Shown here: in pieces, positions 26,846 to 33,915 of the stretch
How positions within the stretch are numbered: position 1 is the stretch's first letter
How the letters are laid out: each line of letters begins with the position of its first letter
Translations under genes and position numbers: made by a program
NCBI RefSeq assembly: GCF_017939615.1
Contig: NZ_JAGKSR010000001.1
Location: 1,860,001 to 1,924,000, forward strand
Direction: 5' to 3'
Length of the DNA: 64,000 nucleotides
Origin: Microbacterium sp. BLY
GTDB lineage: Bacteria; Actinomycetota; Actinomycetes; Actinomycetales; Microbacteriaceae
Notes under the pieces: generated by a model
Database searches by the model: none
Seen by the model: the letters and a program-made list of their open reading frames with translations, nothing else
What the model was told of the DNA's origin: nothing

Positions 26846-27025
26846 GTGCAGAAACTACTCACCCTCGACGAAACCGCTGAGCGCCTGCGAAAGACGCGGA
26901 CGCAACTCGAATGGATGATCCACGCCGGCACCGCACCGCGCTCGGCAAAGATCGGCGGACGCCGTATGTTCCGTGAGGCCGACGTCGACGCTTTCATCGA
27001 CGCCGCATTCTCTGGGGCGGTGTGA
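26846..27025 (+). CDS. Excisionase-like helix-turn-helix protein
   Basis: The 59-aa MerR/AlpA-type winged helix reads LLTLDETAERLRKTRTQLEW, then KIGGRRMFREADVDAFIDAA, the usual HTH_17 pattern of excisionases. AAGGAGGAG 5 nt before the GTG at 26846 gives a strong ribosome binding site. It is the first gene of the rightward operon and overlaps the next gene. It probably controls direction of recombination, but a purely regulatory role is possible. Confidence 0.8.
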   Translation: MQKLLTLDETAERLRKTRTQLEWMIHAGTAPRSAKIGGRRMFREADVDAFIDAAFSGAV

Positions 27026-27027
27026 TC

Positions 27028-27744
27028 ATGTCCGAGACGAAGAGTGCCCTCGGAGCTGTTGGAGCAGCTGCCGAGGGCGGTAACCAGAAACCTGCACAGG
27101 ATTCGGTCGCGCCCATCATCTCAAACGACGACACGGACCGCAGCCGCTGGATCCCGATTCATCTGCTGCGCCTCGAAATCGGACCGCTGATGCGCGACTC
27201 GCTCGTGCGCAGGATCGCAGACCTGGAACACCAGCTGAGCGGCCGCACGATGCTCGACGCAGCGTCGATGCGCGACGGCTCCATGGCCGCGATCGTGCAT
27301 CCCGAGCTCGCGGACGCTGTGCGGGCCTGGTATCGCGACCAAGCCCTGCTGCTCTCGAACTACGCTCCATCGGTCGCGTCGTTTCGCGATCAAACGACGG
27401 GCGGTAGTAGGTCCGAAGCCGATGAGCAGTGGTTCTCCGAGCACTCCGACGTGCTCGCATCACGCCCCCCCTGGGCATCCGCTGCCGAGGTGGCGGACTT
27501 TGACGGCCTCGAGGGCGTCGAGGTGTACTTCGAACGTCAGATGGGGCCCATATCTCTGACGCGATACGCCACGTACACGGACGGAGCCCTCACATGGGAT
27601 GACGGGACCAAGGCGCCGTACGTGTCGATCGATACCCGCTACCGGGAAGGCCTGGAGCCGGACGACATGCTCGATCTTGTCGGCGCTCTGCTCGCCGCGG
27701 TTCCGATGTATCAGGCCGCGGTGCTCCGTGGCGCGGACGCGTGA
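27028..27744 (+). CDS. Element protein of unknown function
   Basis: The 238-aa soluble protein has a Gly/Ala-rich N-terminus and no recognisable domain. Acidic and aromatic residues are frequent in its C-terminal half (YFERQMGPISLTRYATYTDG). It lies between the xis-like and replication genes, a usual place for replication accessory proteins in such elements. The ATG at 27028 has ggggcgg 7 nt upstream; a GTG at 27022 overlapping the xis stop is an alternative. It overlaps the ATPase gene by GTGA. Confidence 0.6.
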   Translation: MSETKSALGAVGAAAEGGNQKPAQDSVAPIISNDDTDRSRWIPIHLLRLEIGPLMRDSLVRRIADLEHQLSGRTMLDAASMRDGSMAAIVHPELADAVRAWYRDQALLLSNYAPSVASFRDQTTGGSRSEADEQWFSEHSDVLASRPPWASAAEVADFDGLEGVEVYFERQMGPISLTRYATYTDGALTWDDGTKAPYVSIDTRYREGLEPDDMLDLVGALLAAVPMYQAAVLRGADA

Positions 27745-29126
27745 GCCTCCTGCGGCCCGTCGACGAGTTCGCCGCGGACCTCGCCGCGTGGGATCACCTG
27801 CTCGCCGGCTGGCGGCGCACAGAGGCGACGGGCCCGTTCCTGGCTGCCTACCGACACCCCGGGCAAGTCGAGGGCACGGCGGGCGGCCTGCGCGAGCATG
27901 ACGGGCGCCTGACGCTGCGCGCACGGGTCGACTATGCCGGACTGGAAAGCGGGTACGACTACACACTCGAGCAAGCTCGCCAACGGCTCTCACCAACGCC
28001 GGCGGAACGGGCGGCGATCGCGGACGCCGACCTCGAGCACGAACTGCAGCGCCTCCGTGTCCGACGCGACGCCCGCCGGATGCTCGACGCCGAAGAGAGC
28101 GCCGAAACGACGATCCCGGCGCCGACTCGACTAGACGCGTTCCTCGACGAGCCCGACGTCGATGCCGAGTACCGCGTCGACCGGCTGCTCCCCACCGGCG
28201 GGAACGCGCTGTTCCCCGCGCCGGCGAAGGCGGGGAAGTCGACCACGATCGGCAACCTCGCCCGGGCATTCGCCGACGGCGACGCGTTCCTCGGCACGTT
28301 CGCCGTCCAACCCGCGCGGGTCGTGCTCATCGACAACGAGCTCGACCCGCGTGGCCTCCGACGCTGGCTACGCGAGCAAGAGATCCAGCACCCCGAGCAC
28401 GTGTCCGTCGTCCCGCTCCGCGGCCGCACCGCGTCGTTCGACATCATCGACCCGGCCACCAGGGCCAGGTGGGCCGACGTGCTGCGCGGTGCCGACGTGC
28501 TGATCTTCGACTGTCTTCGCCCCGTGCTCGACGCGCTCGGCCTCGATGAGAATCGCGACGCGGGCCAGTTCCTCGTCGCGCTCGACGCACTCAAGACCGA
28601 AGCAGGGATCAGCGAGACGGTGCTCGTGCACCACATGGGGCACGCCGGCGAACGCGCCCGCGGCGACTCCCGCCTGCTCGGATGGCCCGACGTCACGTGG
28701 AAGATCACCCTTGAACGCCCCGACGACCCGTCGATGTCGCCGCGGTTCTTCTCCGCGTTCGGTCGCGACGTGTCCGTGCCCGAGACGCAGCTCGAGTACG
28801 ACCCCGCTCGCCGCCGCATGAGCGTCACCGGAATGTCGAGGCGCGACGCCGCCGTCGAGGTCGCCCTCGCCGCACTCATCGAGCTGCTCGCCGCGAACCC
28901 AAACGGGCTCAGCCAGGCCGCGATCGAAGAAGCACTGAAGGGCGAGGGCATTCCCCGCAGCGACGTTCGCCAGGCGACGCACGTCGCACAGCAGCGTGCG
29001 TTGTCCGTCGTCGTGCCAGGACCTCGCGGTGCGAAGGTGCACGTCCCAATCCCTCACCTCGCCACCTCGCCGGACCTCGCCGCTACCTCGCCAGCGAGCA
29101 CGCCGGTCACCTCGCCGCCCCCTTAA
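27741..29126 (+). CDS. RepA-like AAA/RecA-fold ATPase (replication protein)
   Basis: The 461-aa protein has an N-terminal region of about 130 residues, then a RecA-fold ATPase. Visible parts are Walker A APAKAGKST (160-168) preceded by LLPTGGNALF, Walker B-like VVLIDNELD (about 195-203), VLIFDCLRP (about 256-264), and VLVHHMGHAGERARGDSRL. This is the hexameric helicase type (AAA_25/RepA) used by plasmids and integrative elements. After about residue 380 comes a winged-helix-like segment. The last 25 residues are an odd Ser/Thr/Pro tail because the coding DNA there is made of iterons. No primase domain is seen. Confidence 0.8.
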   Translation: MSLLRPVDEFAADLAAWDHLLAGWRRTEATGPFLAAYRHPGQVEGTAGGLREHDGRLTLRARVDYAGLESGYDYTLEQARQRLSPTPAERAAIADADLEHELQRLRVRRDARRMLDAEESAETTIPAPTRLDAFLDEPDVDAEYRVDRLLPTGGNALFPAPAKAGKSTTIGNLARAFADGDAFLGTFAVQPARVVLIDNELDPRGLRRWLREQEIQHPEHVSVVPLRGRTASFDIIDPATRARWADVLRGADVLIFDCLRPVLDALGLDENRDAGQFLVALDALKTEAGISETVLVHHMGHAGERARGDSRLLGWPDVTWKITLERPDDPSMSPRFFSAFGRDVSVPETQLEYDPARRRMSVTGMSRRDAAVEVALAALIELLAANPNGLSQAAIEEALKGEGIPRSDVRQATHVAQQRALSVVVPGPRGAKVHVPIPHLATSPDLAATSPASTPVTSPPP

Positions 29127-29187
29127 GGGGGCGAGGTGGCGAGGTCAACCGCGAACTCATCAACAACCACCTCGCCGCCGGCGAGGT
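29057..29187. repeat. Iteron-like cluster: nine ACCTCGCC sites, candidate replication origin
   Basis: Direct copies of ACCTCGCC start at 29057, 29065, 29075, 29086 and 29109. Inverted copies are at 29130 and 29138, a direct one at 29169, and an inverted one at 29180. A CCCCCTTAAGGGGG palindrome containing the ATPase stop codon lies at 29117-29130. The cluster straddles the 3' end of the Rep-like gene, which is a common position for an iteron origin. Confidence 0.65.
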
Positions 29188-29209
29188 CAACCAGCACAAA
29201 GGACACCCC

Positions 29210-29344
29210 ATGAACGAACAGACCGAGCAGGCCCAGGCCTTCCTCGCCCACAACCAAACCGCCGAGGCCAGCGCTCAAGCGCTCATCTCAATCGCGATCT
29301 CGCTCGAGCGAATCGCCACAGCCCTCGAGGCAACGCGCTCATGA
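29210..29344 (+). CDS. 44-aa element protein, unknown
   Basis: MNEQTEQAQAFLAHNQTAEA begins a short, amphipathic, probably all-helical protein. AAAGGA lies 6 nt upstream. Its TGA overlaps the ATG of the next small ORF. It resembles short helical accessory proteins of phages, without identification. Confidence 0.5.
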   Translation: MNEQTEQAQAFLAHNQTAEASAQALISIAISLERIATALEATRS

Positions 29345-29487
29345 CCATCCGCCAGCACACCGACCCCCACCCCGCAAGAAATCCAGCATCGGCGATGGGG
29401 GCGGACCAGGGCCCCGGGGTGTGGTCCTCTCTCCCCGCCCGATTTGGGCACCCCCATCGCGCACGCGCGCGGATTCGGGCCCTCTGA
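29341..29487 (+). CDS. 48-aa element ORF, unknown
   Basis: The ORF overlaps its neighbours at both ends (ATGA and TGATG), which is the main reason to believe it. The product is basic with many His/Arg/Pro residues and no recognisable domain. Confidence 0.35.
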   Translation: MTIRQHTDPHPARNPASAMGADQGPGVWSSLPARFGHPHRARARIRAL

Positions 29488-29822
29488 TGGACACTCGCAA
29501 CCATTCGAAGATCGAGGCCGGCCTACGGCGGCGTGCACGGGCGGCCGAAACACAGCTCACCCGCCTGCAGTCGGCGATCGCCGAACAGAACCGGATGCTG
29601 CTCGGCATCGTGCTGCGCGATGTCCTCGCCGATCCGGCGGACTTCGCCCGGTTCGTTGACGTCGATCGCCTGTACGAGGCCGACGGGGCGCTGATCTGGG
29701 GTGACGTGTACGCGCAGCTCGAGCAGCTTCTCGAGGCGCGGCCGTATCTCGCCGCGCCGCAGGGGGACGATCCTCGCCCGCGGGGGCGACGCGCGTTATC
29801 GTGGTTCTCGACGGGAGCGTGA
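29487..29822 (+). CDS. Element protein with N-terminal coiled coil, unknown
   Basis: The 111-aa protein has a likely coiled coil at about 8-45 (KIEAGLRRRARAAETQLTRL). A compact region follows with DPADFARFVDVDRLYEADGA. Its ATG overlaps the upstream stop in TGATG. I recognise no family. Confidence 0.55.
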   Translation: MDTRNHSKIEAGLRRRARAAETQLTRLQSAIAEQNRMLLGIVLRDVLADPADFARFVDVDRLYEADGALIWGDVYAQLEQLLEARPYLAAPQGDDPRPRGRRALSWFSTGA

Positions 29823-29828
29823 TCGGCC

Positions 29829-29930
29829 GTGTGGGTCGCTCGCTTCGACGGTCAGAAGTCTCCTGGTTGGAGAGCACGCGGACGGGCTGGGGCCGCGCGT
29901 GAACGCCTCCATTCCTGGGAGCACTCGTGA
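29829..29930 (+). CDS. 33-aa ORF filling the gap in the element operon
   Basis: The ORF runs from GTG 29829 to a TGA that overlaps the next gene's GTG (GTGA). The basic product MWVARFDGQKSPGWRARGR (start shown) has no known relatives. Only the position in the coupled chain supports it. Confidence 0.25.
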   Translation: MWVARFDGQKSPGWRARGRAGAARERLHSWEHS

Positions 29931-30241
29931 CTCGTTCATTCAACTCGCTGCACCGCAATCCGCGTGCGAGCATCCCCTCCGTCGAGGACCTCGACCGCAA
30001 GCGCGCTGACGCCGCGCGTTTCGTGAACGCCGTATCGGCCCGTCTCGGCGTCGCAGCGTCCGCCGGCGTCGACCAGGTGCTCGCAGCGTTTGACGCGGCG
30101 CCCAAGGCGCCGGCGTCGCTCGCCGCTCGTGCTGGCTGGGCGGCGCCCGCCACCGTGGCCCCGCGCCGCGCTGCACCGACACAGGCTGCCCTCAACGCGC
30201 TCGCCGCGAAGGCCGGCTGGTCCACGCCAGGGAAGGCGTGA
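29927..30241 (+). CDS. 104-aa Ala-rich element protein, unknown
   Basis: The GTG start has gggag 6 nt upstream. The product has a charged N-terminal part (SVEDLDRKRADAARFVNAV) and a C-terminal pair of imperfect repeats, AARAGWAAPATVAP and AAKAGWSTPGKA. Its stop overlaps the next start by GTGA. No family is recognised. Confidence 0.55.
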   Translation: MTRSFNSLHRNPRASIPSVEDLDRKRADAARFVNAVSARLGVAASAGVDQVLAAFDAAPKAPASLAARAGWAAPATVAPRRAAPTQAALNALAAKAGWSTPGKA

Positions 30242-30435
30242 CCGTGGCGATCAACAGCTACATCCACGGCCAGGCCAAGTATCGGGTGGTCGCGCCCTGC
30301 GTTGTCGCCGATCTCGTAGGTGGCGGCCAAACGTACGTCTACCGCGACGGCTACCTCCCCGCGAGCACGCGGCCGACCCTCGTCGAGCACCTGCTCGAGC
30401 AGCACGCCATTGAGAGGGTCGAGGCCGACGCATGA
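30238..30435 (+). CDS. 65-aa element protein, unknown
   Basis: MTVAINSYIHGQAKYRVVAP begins a small, probably beta-rich protein (VVADLVGGGQTYVYRDGYLP). GTGA and ATGA overlaps join it to both neighbours. No family is recognised. Confidence 0.55.
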   Translation: MTVAINSYIHGQAKYRVVAPCVVADLVGGGQTYVYRDGYLPASTRPTLVEHLLEQHAIERVEADA

Positions 30436-31250
30436 ACTGGGACAGCCTGCGCGTCTTCGCTCAGCGATGTGACGCCTTCGGCATCGCAGTGCCGGAGCCG
30501 CTCGCCCGCGGCCTCCGTCTGTTCGACGTCGCCGAAGCACACGCGAAGATCCCCGGCGGCCGCGTTCTCGACCTCTCGGACGACGAGCTGCGAGAGCGCA
30601 TCACGCACATCGCCATCCGGCGCCACGATGGTCATGACCTTCGTTCCCTGACCGGTATGACTCCCGGCGTGAGCCGGGTGCAAGACCAGCTTCGCGCGGA
30701 AGTGGTCCGTGACACGGTCCCGCTCCTCGAGGAGATCATCATCGGCCTGCAGCCGCACTTCGATGAGGCCGCCGCGCCCCTCGTCGACGCGGCACAGCGG
30801 CACGGGATCACGTACAACACCACGTCAGACTTCATCGTCGACCAGCCGGCCGAGACGATCGCCGCATACCGAGCCGCGAAGAAGTCCTGGTTCGCGATGG
30901 AGCCGATCGCCTCGTTCCGCATCCTCATCTCGCGCACCTTCGGCCTCGAGCCGATGGGGAGCTCCGGCGTGGACTTCTCCGTGCTCTTCGCCGAGGGCGA
31001 GAGCTGGGGGCACAACGGCCGGTACTACCTCGAGGGAAAGACGACATCGCACCTCGACTGGTTCGCACTCGCGTCCGCTGGCCTCCGTCTCAACGGCATC
31101 GCCGTCCTGCACCGCAAGGTGCAGGAGCGCCGTGCTGTCGAGTTCTCTCAGAAGGCTCCCGCGGTAGCACGTGAGATTCGCGAGGCGGGAGAGTCCGTGT
31201 TCGCGACTGACCACGGGCCGCAGCCGCCGTTGCCGTCGTATCCGCGGTGA
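30432..31250 (+). CDS. 272-aa element protein, unknown
   Basis: This is the last gene of the rightward operon. A mixed alpha/beta protein contains LRAEVVRDTVPLLEEIIIGL and GMTPGVSRVQDQ near the middle and FSVLFAEGESWGHNGRYYLE later. It has no transmembrane segments, no P-loop and no recognised nuclease motif. A two-hairpin structure follows it. Its function is unknown. Confidence 0.6.
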   Translation: MNWDSLRVFAQRCDAFGIAVPEPLARGLRLFDVAEAHAKIPGGRVLDLSDDELRERITHIAIRRHDGHDLRSLTGMTPGVSRVQDQLRAEVVRDTVPLLEEIIIGLQPHFDEAAAPLVDAAQRHGITYNTTSDFIVDQPAETIAAYRAAKKSWFAMEPIASFRILISRTFGLEPMGSSGVDFSVLFAEGESWGHNGRYYLEGKTTSHLDWFALASAGLRLNGIAVLHRKVQERRAVEFSQKAPAVAREIREAGESVFATDHGPQPPLPSYPR

Positions 31251-31311
31251 CATAACTCTCGTGCGCGTTGCCTGCCCGCCGTCCTTTCCGGTTGGGGCCT
31301 GCGCGCACGAC

Positions 31312-31396
31312 GTCTCAGGAGCTACCACGCCCCGCGCGCCAACGCGGGGCGCCTGAGACACCTTGTGGGGCCGACGCTGGGCGGGGTCGGCCCCAC
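31312..31396 (+). terminator. Double hairpin at the end of the element operon
   Basis: Structure 1 has an outer stem GTCTCAGG/CCTGAGAC (31312-31319, 31352-31359) around an inner stem GCCCCGCG/CGCGGGGC (31329-31336, 31343-31350). Structure 2 is an 11-bp stem, 31365-31375 with 31386-31396. The second hairpin is a probable terminator. The first, with its internal loop, could be part of a small RNA. Confidence 0.6.
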
Positions 31397-31427
31397 GCTC
31401 ATATCGCGGTCGTGGCCGAGGTGTTGA

Positions 31428-31658
31428 CTATCCGCGAATGTTGCGAGGGTCGTTGCCTGGATAGATGGTGTCCTTGGCCCTGATCTTGCCATCCTCACCG
31501 AGGATCACGAGCTCGCCGCCACCGTGGTTCTGGAGCCACTCTCGTGCGACCGTGATCGCCGAGGCTTGAGTACGTTGCAGGTCACCAAGGTTCTCGCTGT
31601 TTGCTCTCACCACCCAGAAAGTGCCGACCGGTATCACAAATGCCTGCTGCGCTGCCAT
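31428..31658 (-). CDS. DUF2188 domain protein
   Basis: The 76-aa protein matches the DUF2188 pattern: WVVRANSENLGDLQRTQASA, then AITVAREWLQNHGGGELVIL and GEDGKIRAKDTIYP. The family is small, mostly cytoplasmic, and of unknown function. GGGGAGG lies 5 nt before the ATG. It reads leftward, converging on the end of the element operon, and lies downstream of the HEPN-like/DUF3800 pair. Confidence 0.8.
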   Translation of the reverse strand: MAAQQAFVIPVGTFWVVRANSENLGDLQRTQASAITVAREWLQNHGGGELVILGEDGKIRAKDTIYPGNDPRNIRG

Positions 31659-31734
31659 AGCGCCTCCCCTCGATTAGAACGGACCATAGCCTCACGAGGT
31701 GGTCTCCGCAATAGCCCGGGGCGACGCGGCGGAC

Positions 31735-32343
31735 CTACTCGCGCGAGTATCCGGGCGGCAGCGATGCCGGCCCGGAGGTGCCTCTCACCTGGTTGCCGTC
31801 GTAGTCGATGAAGCCCATCGCCACGCGAGTCCACTGGTGAAGGTCGTCTGCGTCCGCGCCGCCCCCATCATTTGCGTCGTTCGCCTCGTCGTCATCTTCG
31901 CGGGGAAACCAGGCGGGTGCGATGACGGCGAGCCCGCGCACCCTCCAAGTGAGCTCGAGAAGTCTATCCGCGACCTCACGGAGCTCGGACAGCTGGCGCC
32001 GCTCGGGTCGCCGTAGCGCGCGCACCTCACCGGGTGACCACGGGGACTGAACCCACTGGTCGTGCACGAGGCTGTTCCGCTCGCGGTGAGCCTCCTGGAC
32101 CGCCTGCACGACCGGCACAGCGACCTCTCGAAACGGCGTCGGCGTGCGCTCGTCCATCACCGCCTTCCTCACCAGAGGAAGGAGCCGGCCAAAGGCCGTT
32201 GCGGAGTTGCCCGATGCCACGCCAGCGGTGGCCATCTCGGCCCATAGCACGCGCGTCTCTGTCTCCACGAAGACATCGTTCCGCACAACCTCACCGACGA
32301 GGAACGAGAACTCGAACCGCGGAGGCAAGACACCATCGGTCAT
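31735..32343 (-). CDS. HEPN-like protein (RNxxxH motif), candidate toxin or defence RNase
   Basis: About 202 aa and predicted mainly helical. RERNSLVHDQW at about residues 87-97 matches the R-x4-H signature of HEPN RNases (R89, N90, H94), with the polar residue after Arg that is common in active members. Family assignment rests on this motif and the helical context only. Start is uncertain: ATG 32343 is used, with GTG 32355 or GTG 32385 possible, the last overlapping the DUF3800 gene. It follows the DUF3800 gene by 17 nt at most, so the two form an operon. Confidence 0.6.
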   Translation of the reverse strand: MTDGVLPPRFEFSFLVGEVVRNDVFVETETRVLWAEMATAGVASGNSATAFGRLLPLVRKAVMDERTPTPFREVAVPVVQAVQEAHRERNSLVHDQWVQSPWSPGEVRALRRPERRQLSELREVADRLLELTWRVRGLAVIAPAWFPREDDDEANDANDGGGADADDLHQWTRVAMGFIDYDGNQVRGTSGPASLPPGYSRE

Positions 32344-32360
32344 TTGGTCGGGCACACCAT

Positions 32361-33092
32361 TTACTCGATTTGTTCGGCGGGCCACGGCTCGCGCCAGGTA
32401 TAGGTACGGTCATCCACCGCAGAGCGCATGCGCGCGACTGCGGCGTCGGCATCGGGATGTCCTTGGCCTGGGAGTGTGGATCGATGAAGAACGAACGCAA
32501 CAAAGTCCGCGAGCTGGACTCCAGGGCTGTCCCGAGAGTCCACATAGTGCATCGAGTCGATCACCGTCTGCAACTGCCTGCCAGGGACAACCCCATTTCC
32601 CCATGTCTGCATGTCGCGAACAAGGCGAATTGCGCGCGTTTCGTGCTCTTTCGCTTCATCGGCAACCACGATTCGCATCGCTCCCGTCCTCCAGTTGTCT
32701 AGCTTGCCAAGAAGAAACTGCAGGGCGAGGAGATATGCGTTCGAGTCGTACCGTCCGTCGTACCTCTCGTGCAAGGCGCTCTTCCGGATCGCGGAATGGA
32801 CGACCCAGATATCGAGTTCGGCGAGCAGCGCGATCACAGCCTCGTAGGCAGCAAGTAGCTCGGCTGGCTCCTTCCCCACCCAGGGGTCACGTGCGTTCCA
32901 GAGCTCATATGCATGGAACTCGAAATCCGTGGGGCGCCAGCCGAGGTGCTCCATCGCAAGTTCCGTCATCCTCGAGCCAAGACGTTCAACAGTCTCTTCT
33001 TTGACGACGACACCGACGAGCCTAAGGAGGGGCTGCCTCCTCGCGCCTCGTCCCACTGATCCGGTCTCGTCCAGATACACCAGTTCAACCAT
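32361..33092 (-). CDS. DUF3800 domain protein (predicted RNase H-like nuclease)
   Basis: The 243-aa protein shows the DUF3800 hallmarks. An N-terminal acidic motif VELVYLDETG (D8, E9) is present, with a central block containing FEFHAYELW. The C-terminal block MHYVDSRDSPGVQLADFVAF completes the predicted RNase H-like acidic site. DUF3800 proteins occur in many islands and defence contexts without a settled role. ATG 33092 is preferred over the in-frame TTG two codons upstream. Base composition is less GC-rich than the surrounding chromosome. Confidence 0.85.
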   Translation of the reverse strand: MVELVYLDETGSVGRGARRQPLLRLVGVVVKEETVERLGSRMTELAMEHLGWRPTDFEFHAYELWNARDPWVGKEPAELLAAYEAVIALLAELDIWVVHSAIRKSALHERYDGRYDSNAYLLALQFLLGKLDNWRTGAMRIVVADEAKEHETRAIRLVRDMQTWGNGVVPGRQLQTVIDSMHYVDSRDSPGVQLADFVAFVLHRSTLPGQGHPDADAAVARMRSAVDDRTYTWREPWPAEQIE

Positions 33093-33122
33093 GCACAAAA
33101 GAGTGACACAACTGCGCGACTT

Positions 33123-33166
33123 GCGGTGATGATTCTCTTGAGCCCGAGGCGTCTCGCGGTGATGAT
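33123..33166. repeat. Direct repeat GCGGTGATGAT in the divergent cargo promoter region
   Basis: Copies at 33123-33133 and 33156-33166 are 33 bp apart, about three helical turns. They lie between the divergent DUF3800 and AbiV genes. A shared regulator site is possible. Confidence 0.4.
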
Positions 33167-33204
33167 GACGGCTGACGCAGTGCCCCGGCTCGCGTGCGGC
33201 ACGC

Positions 33205-33210
33205 TACGCT
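33205..33210 (+). promoter_or_regulatory. -10 element TACGCT, leaderless promoter of the AbiV-family gene
   Basis: TACGCT is followed by 6 nt (ccaccc) and the ATG at 33217. The cargo gene thus uses the host-type leaderless architecture. Confidence 0.55.
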
Positions 33211-33216
33211 CCACCC

Positions 33217-33915
33217 ATGATCCTCACGCCCGCAACAGCGCGCGCCTACTGGCGCGCGCTGTTGGACAACGCGACTCGGCTGATCGCTGACGCGAACCTC
33301 CTACTCGCGGCCGCCTCGATCGGGCGTGCTCGTGCTCTCACGGTCCTCGCCGAAGAGGAGCTCGGGAAGGCCACGACGGTCTACGACACGTTCTCTCGGG
33401 CGTGGAGCAAGCGCAGCTTGGAAGGCGTCGAGCTCGCGCAGGGCAGCGCCCGCGATCACCTCGCGAAGTACGCGGCCGCGTACGAGTTCGGTCGCGACCT
33501 GGACACGTTCTGGGGCGACGACTACCCGGAGGGCCCCGAGGATGACGACTGGGCGCGCTGGCACGCGGAGCGGCAGGCCGAGGCGCGCGCCGCGGCGAAG
33601 GTCGCGAACCAGGAGAAGCAGCGTGGGTTCTACGTCGATCTCGGCGCCGGCGAGATCTCGACGCCGGCGCAGTTCGATCGTGACCGCGTCGAGGAGCACC
33701 TGGTTACGGCCGCGCAGGTGATCGAGATGATGCTGATCCGCGATCACTCGCGCATGAAGTTCGAGTCACCGGACCACTACGACAGCACGCACGACATGCA
33801 GTGGCGCGTGATGCCCGTCTCGCACGGTCTCGACTACGCCGCGTTCGTCGAGTCCGCGGCCGAGGGCGCGGGTGACGCGGACGATAGCTCACGCCAGGGC
33901 GACCCGGCCCAGTAG
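33217..33915 (+). CDS. AbiV family (HEPN_AbiV) abortive-infection protein
   Basis: The 232-aa protein has the AbiV signature in its first 55 residues: ADANLLLAAASIGRARALTV followed by LAEEELGKATTVYD. Lactococcal AbiV stops phage by shutting down translation after infection. Here the middle is acidic and the C-terminal region (about 150-232) is not recognised. Its last 82 bp overlap the end of the convergent WhiB gene. It has its own leaderless promoter. Confidence 0.8.
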   Translation: MILTPATARAYWRALLDNATRLIADANLLLAAASIGRARALTVLAEEELGKATTVYDTFSRAWSKRSLEGVELAQGSARDHLAKYAAAYEFGRDLDTFWGDDYPEGPEDDDWARWHAERQAEARAAAKVANQEKQRGFYVDLGAGEISTPAQFDRDRVEEHLVTAAQVIEMMLIRDHSRMKFESPDHYDSTHDMQWRVMPVSHGLDYAAFVESAAEGAGDADDSSRQGDPAQ

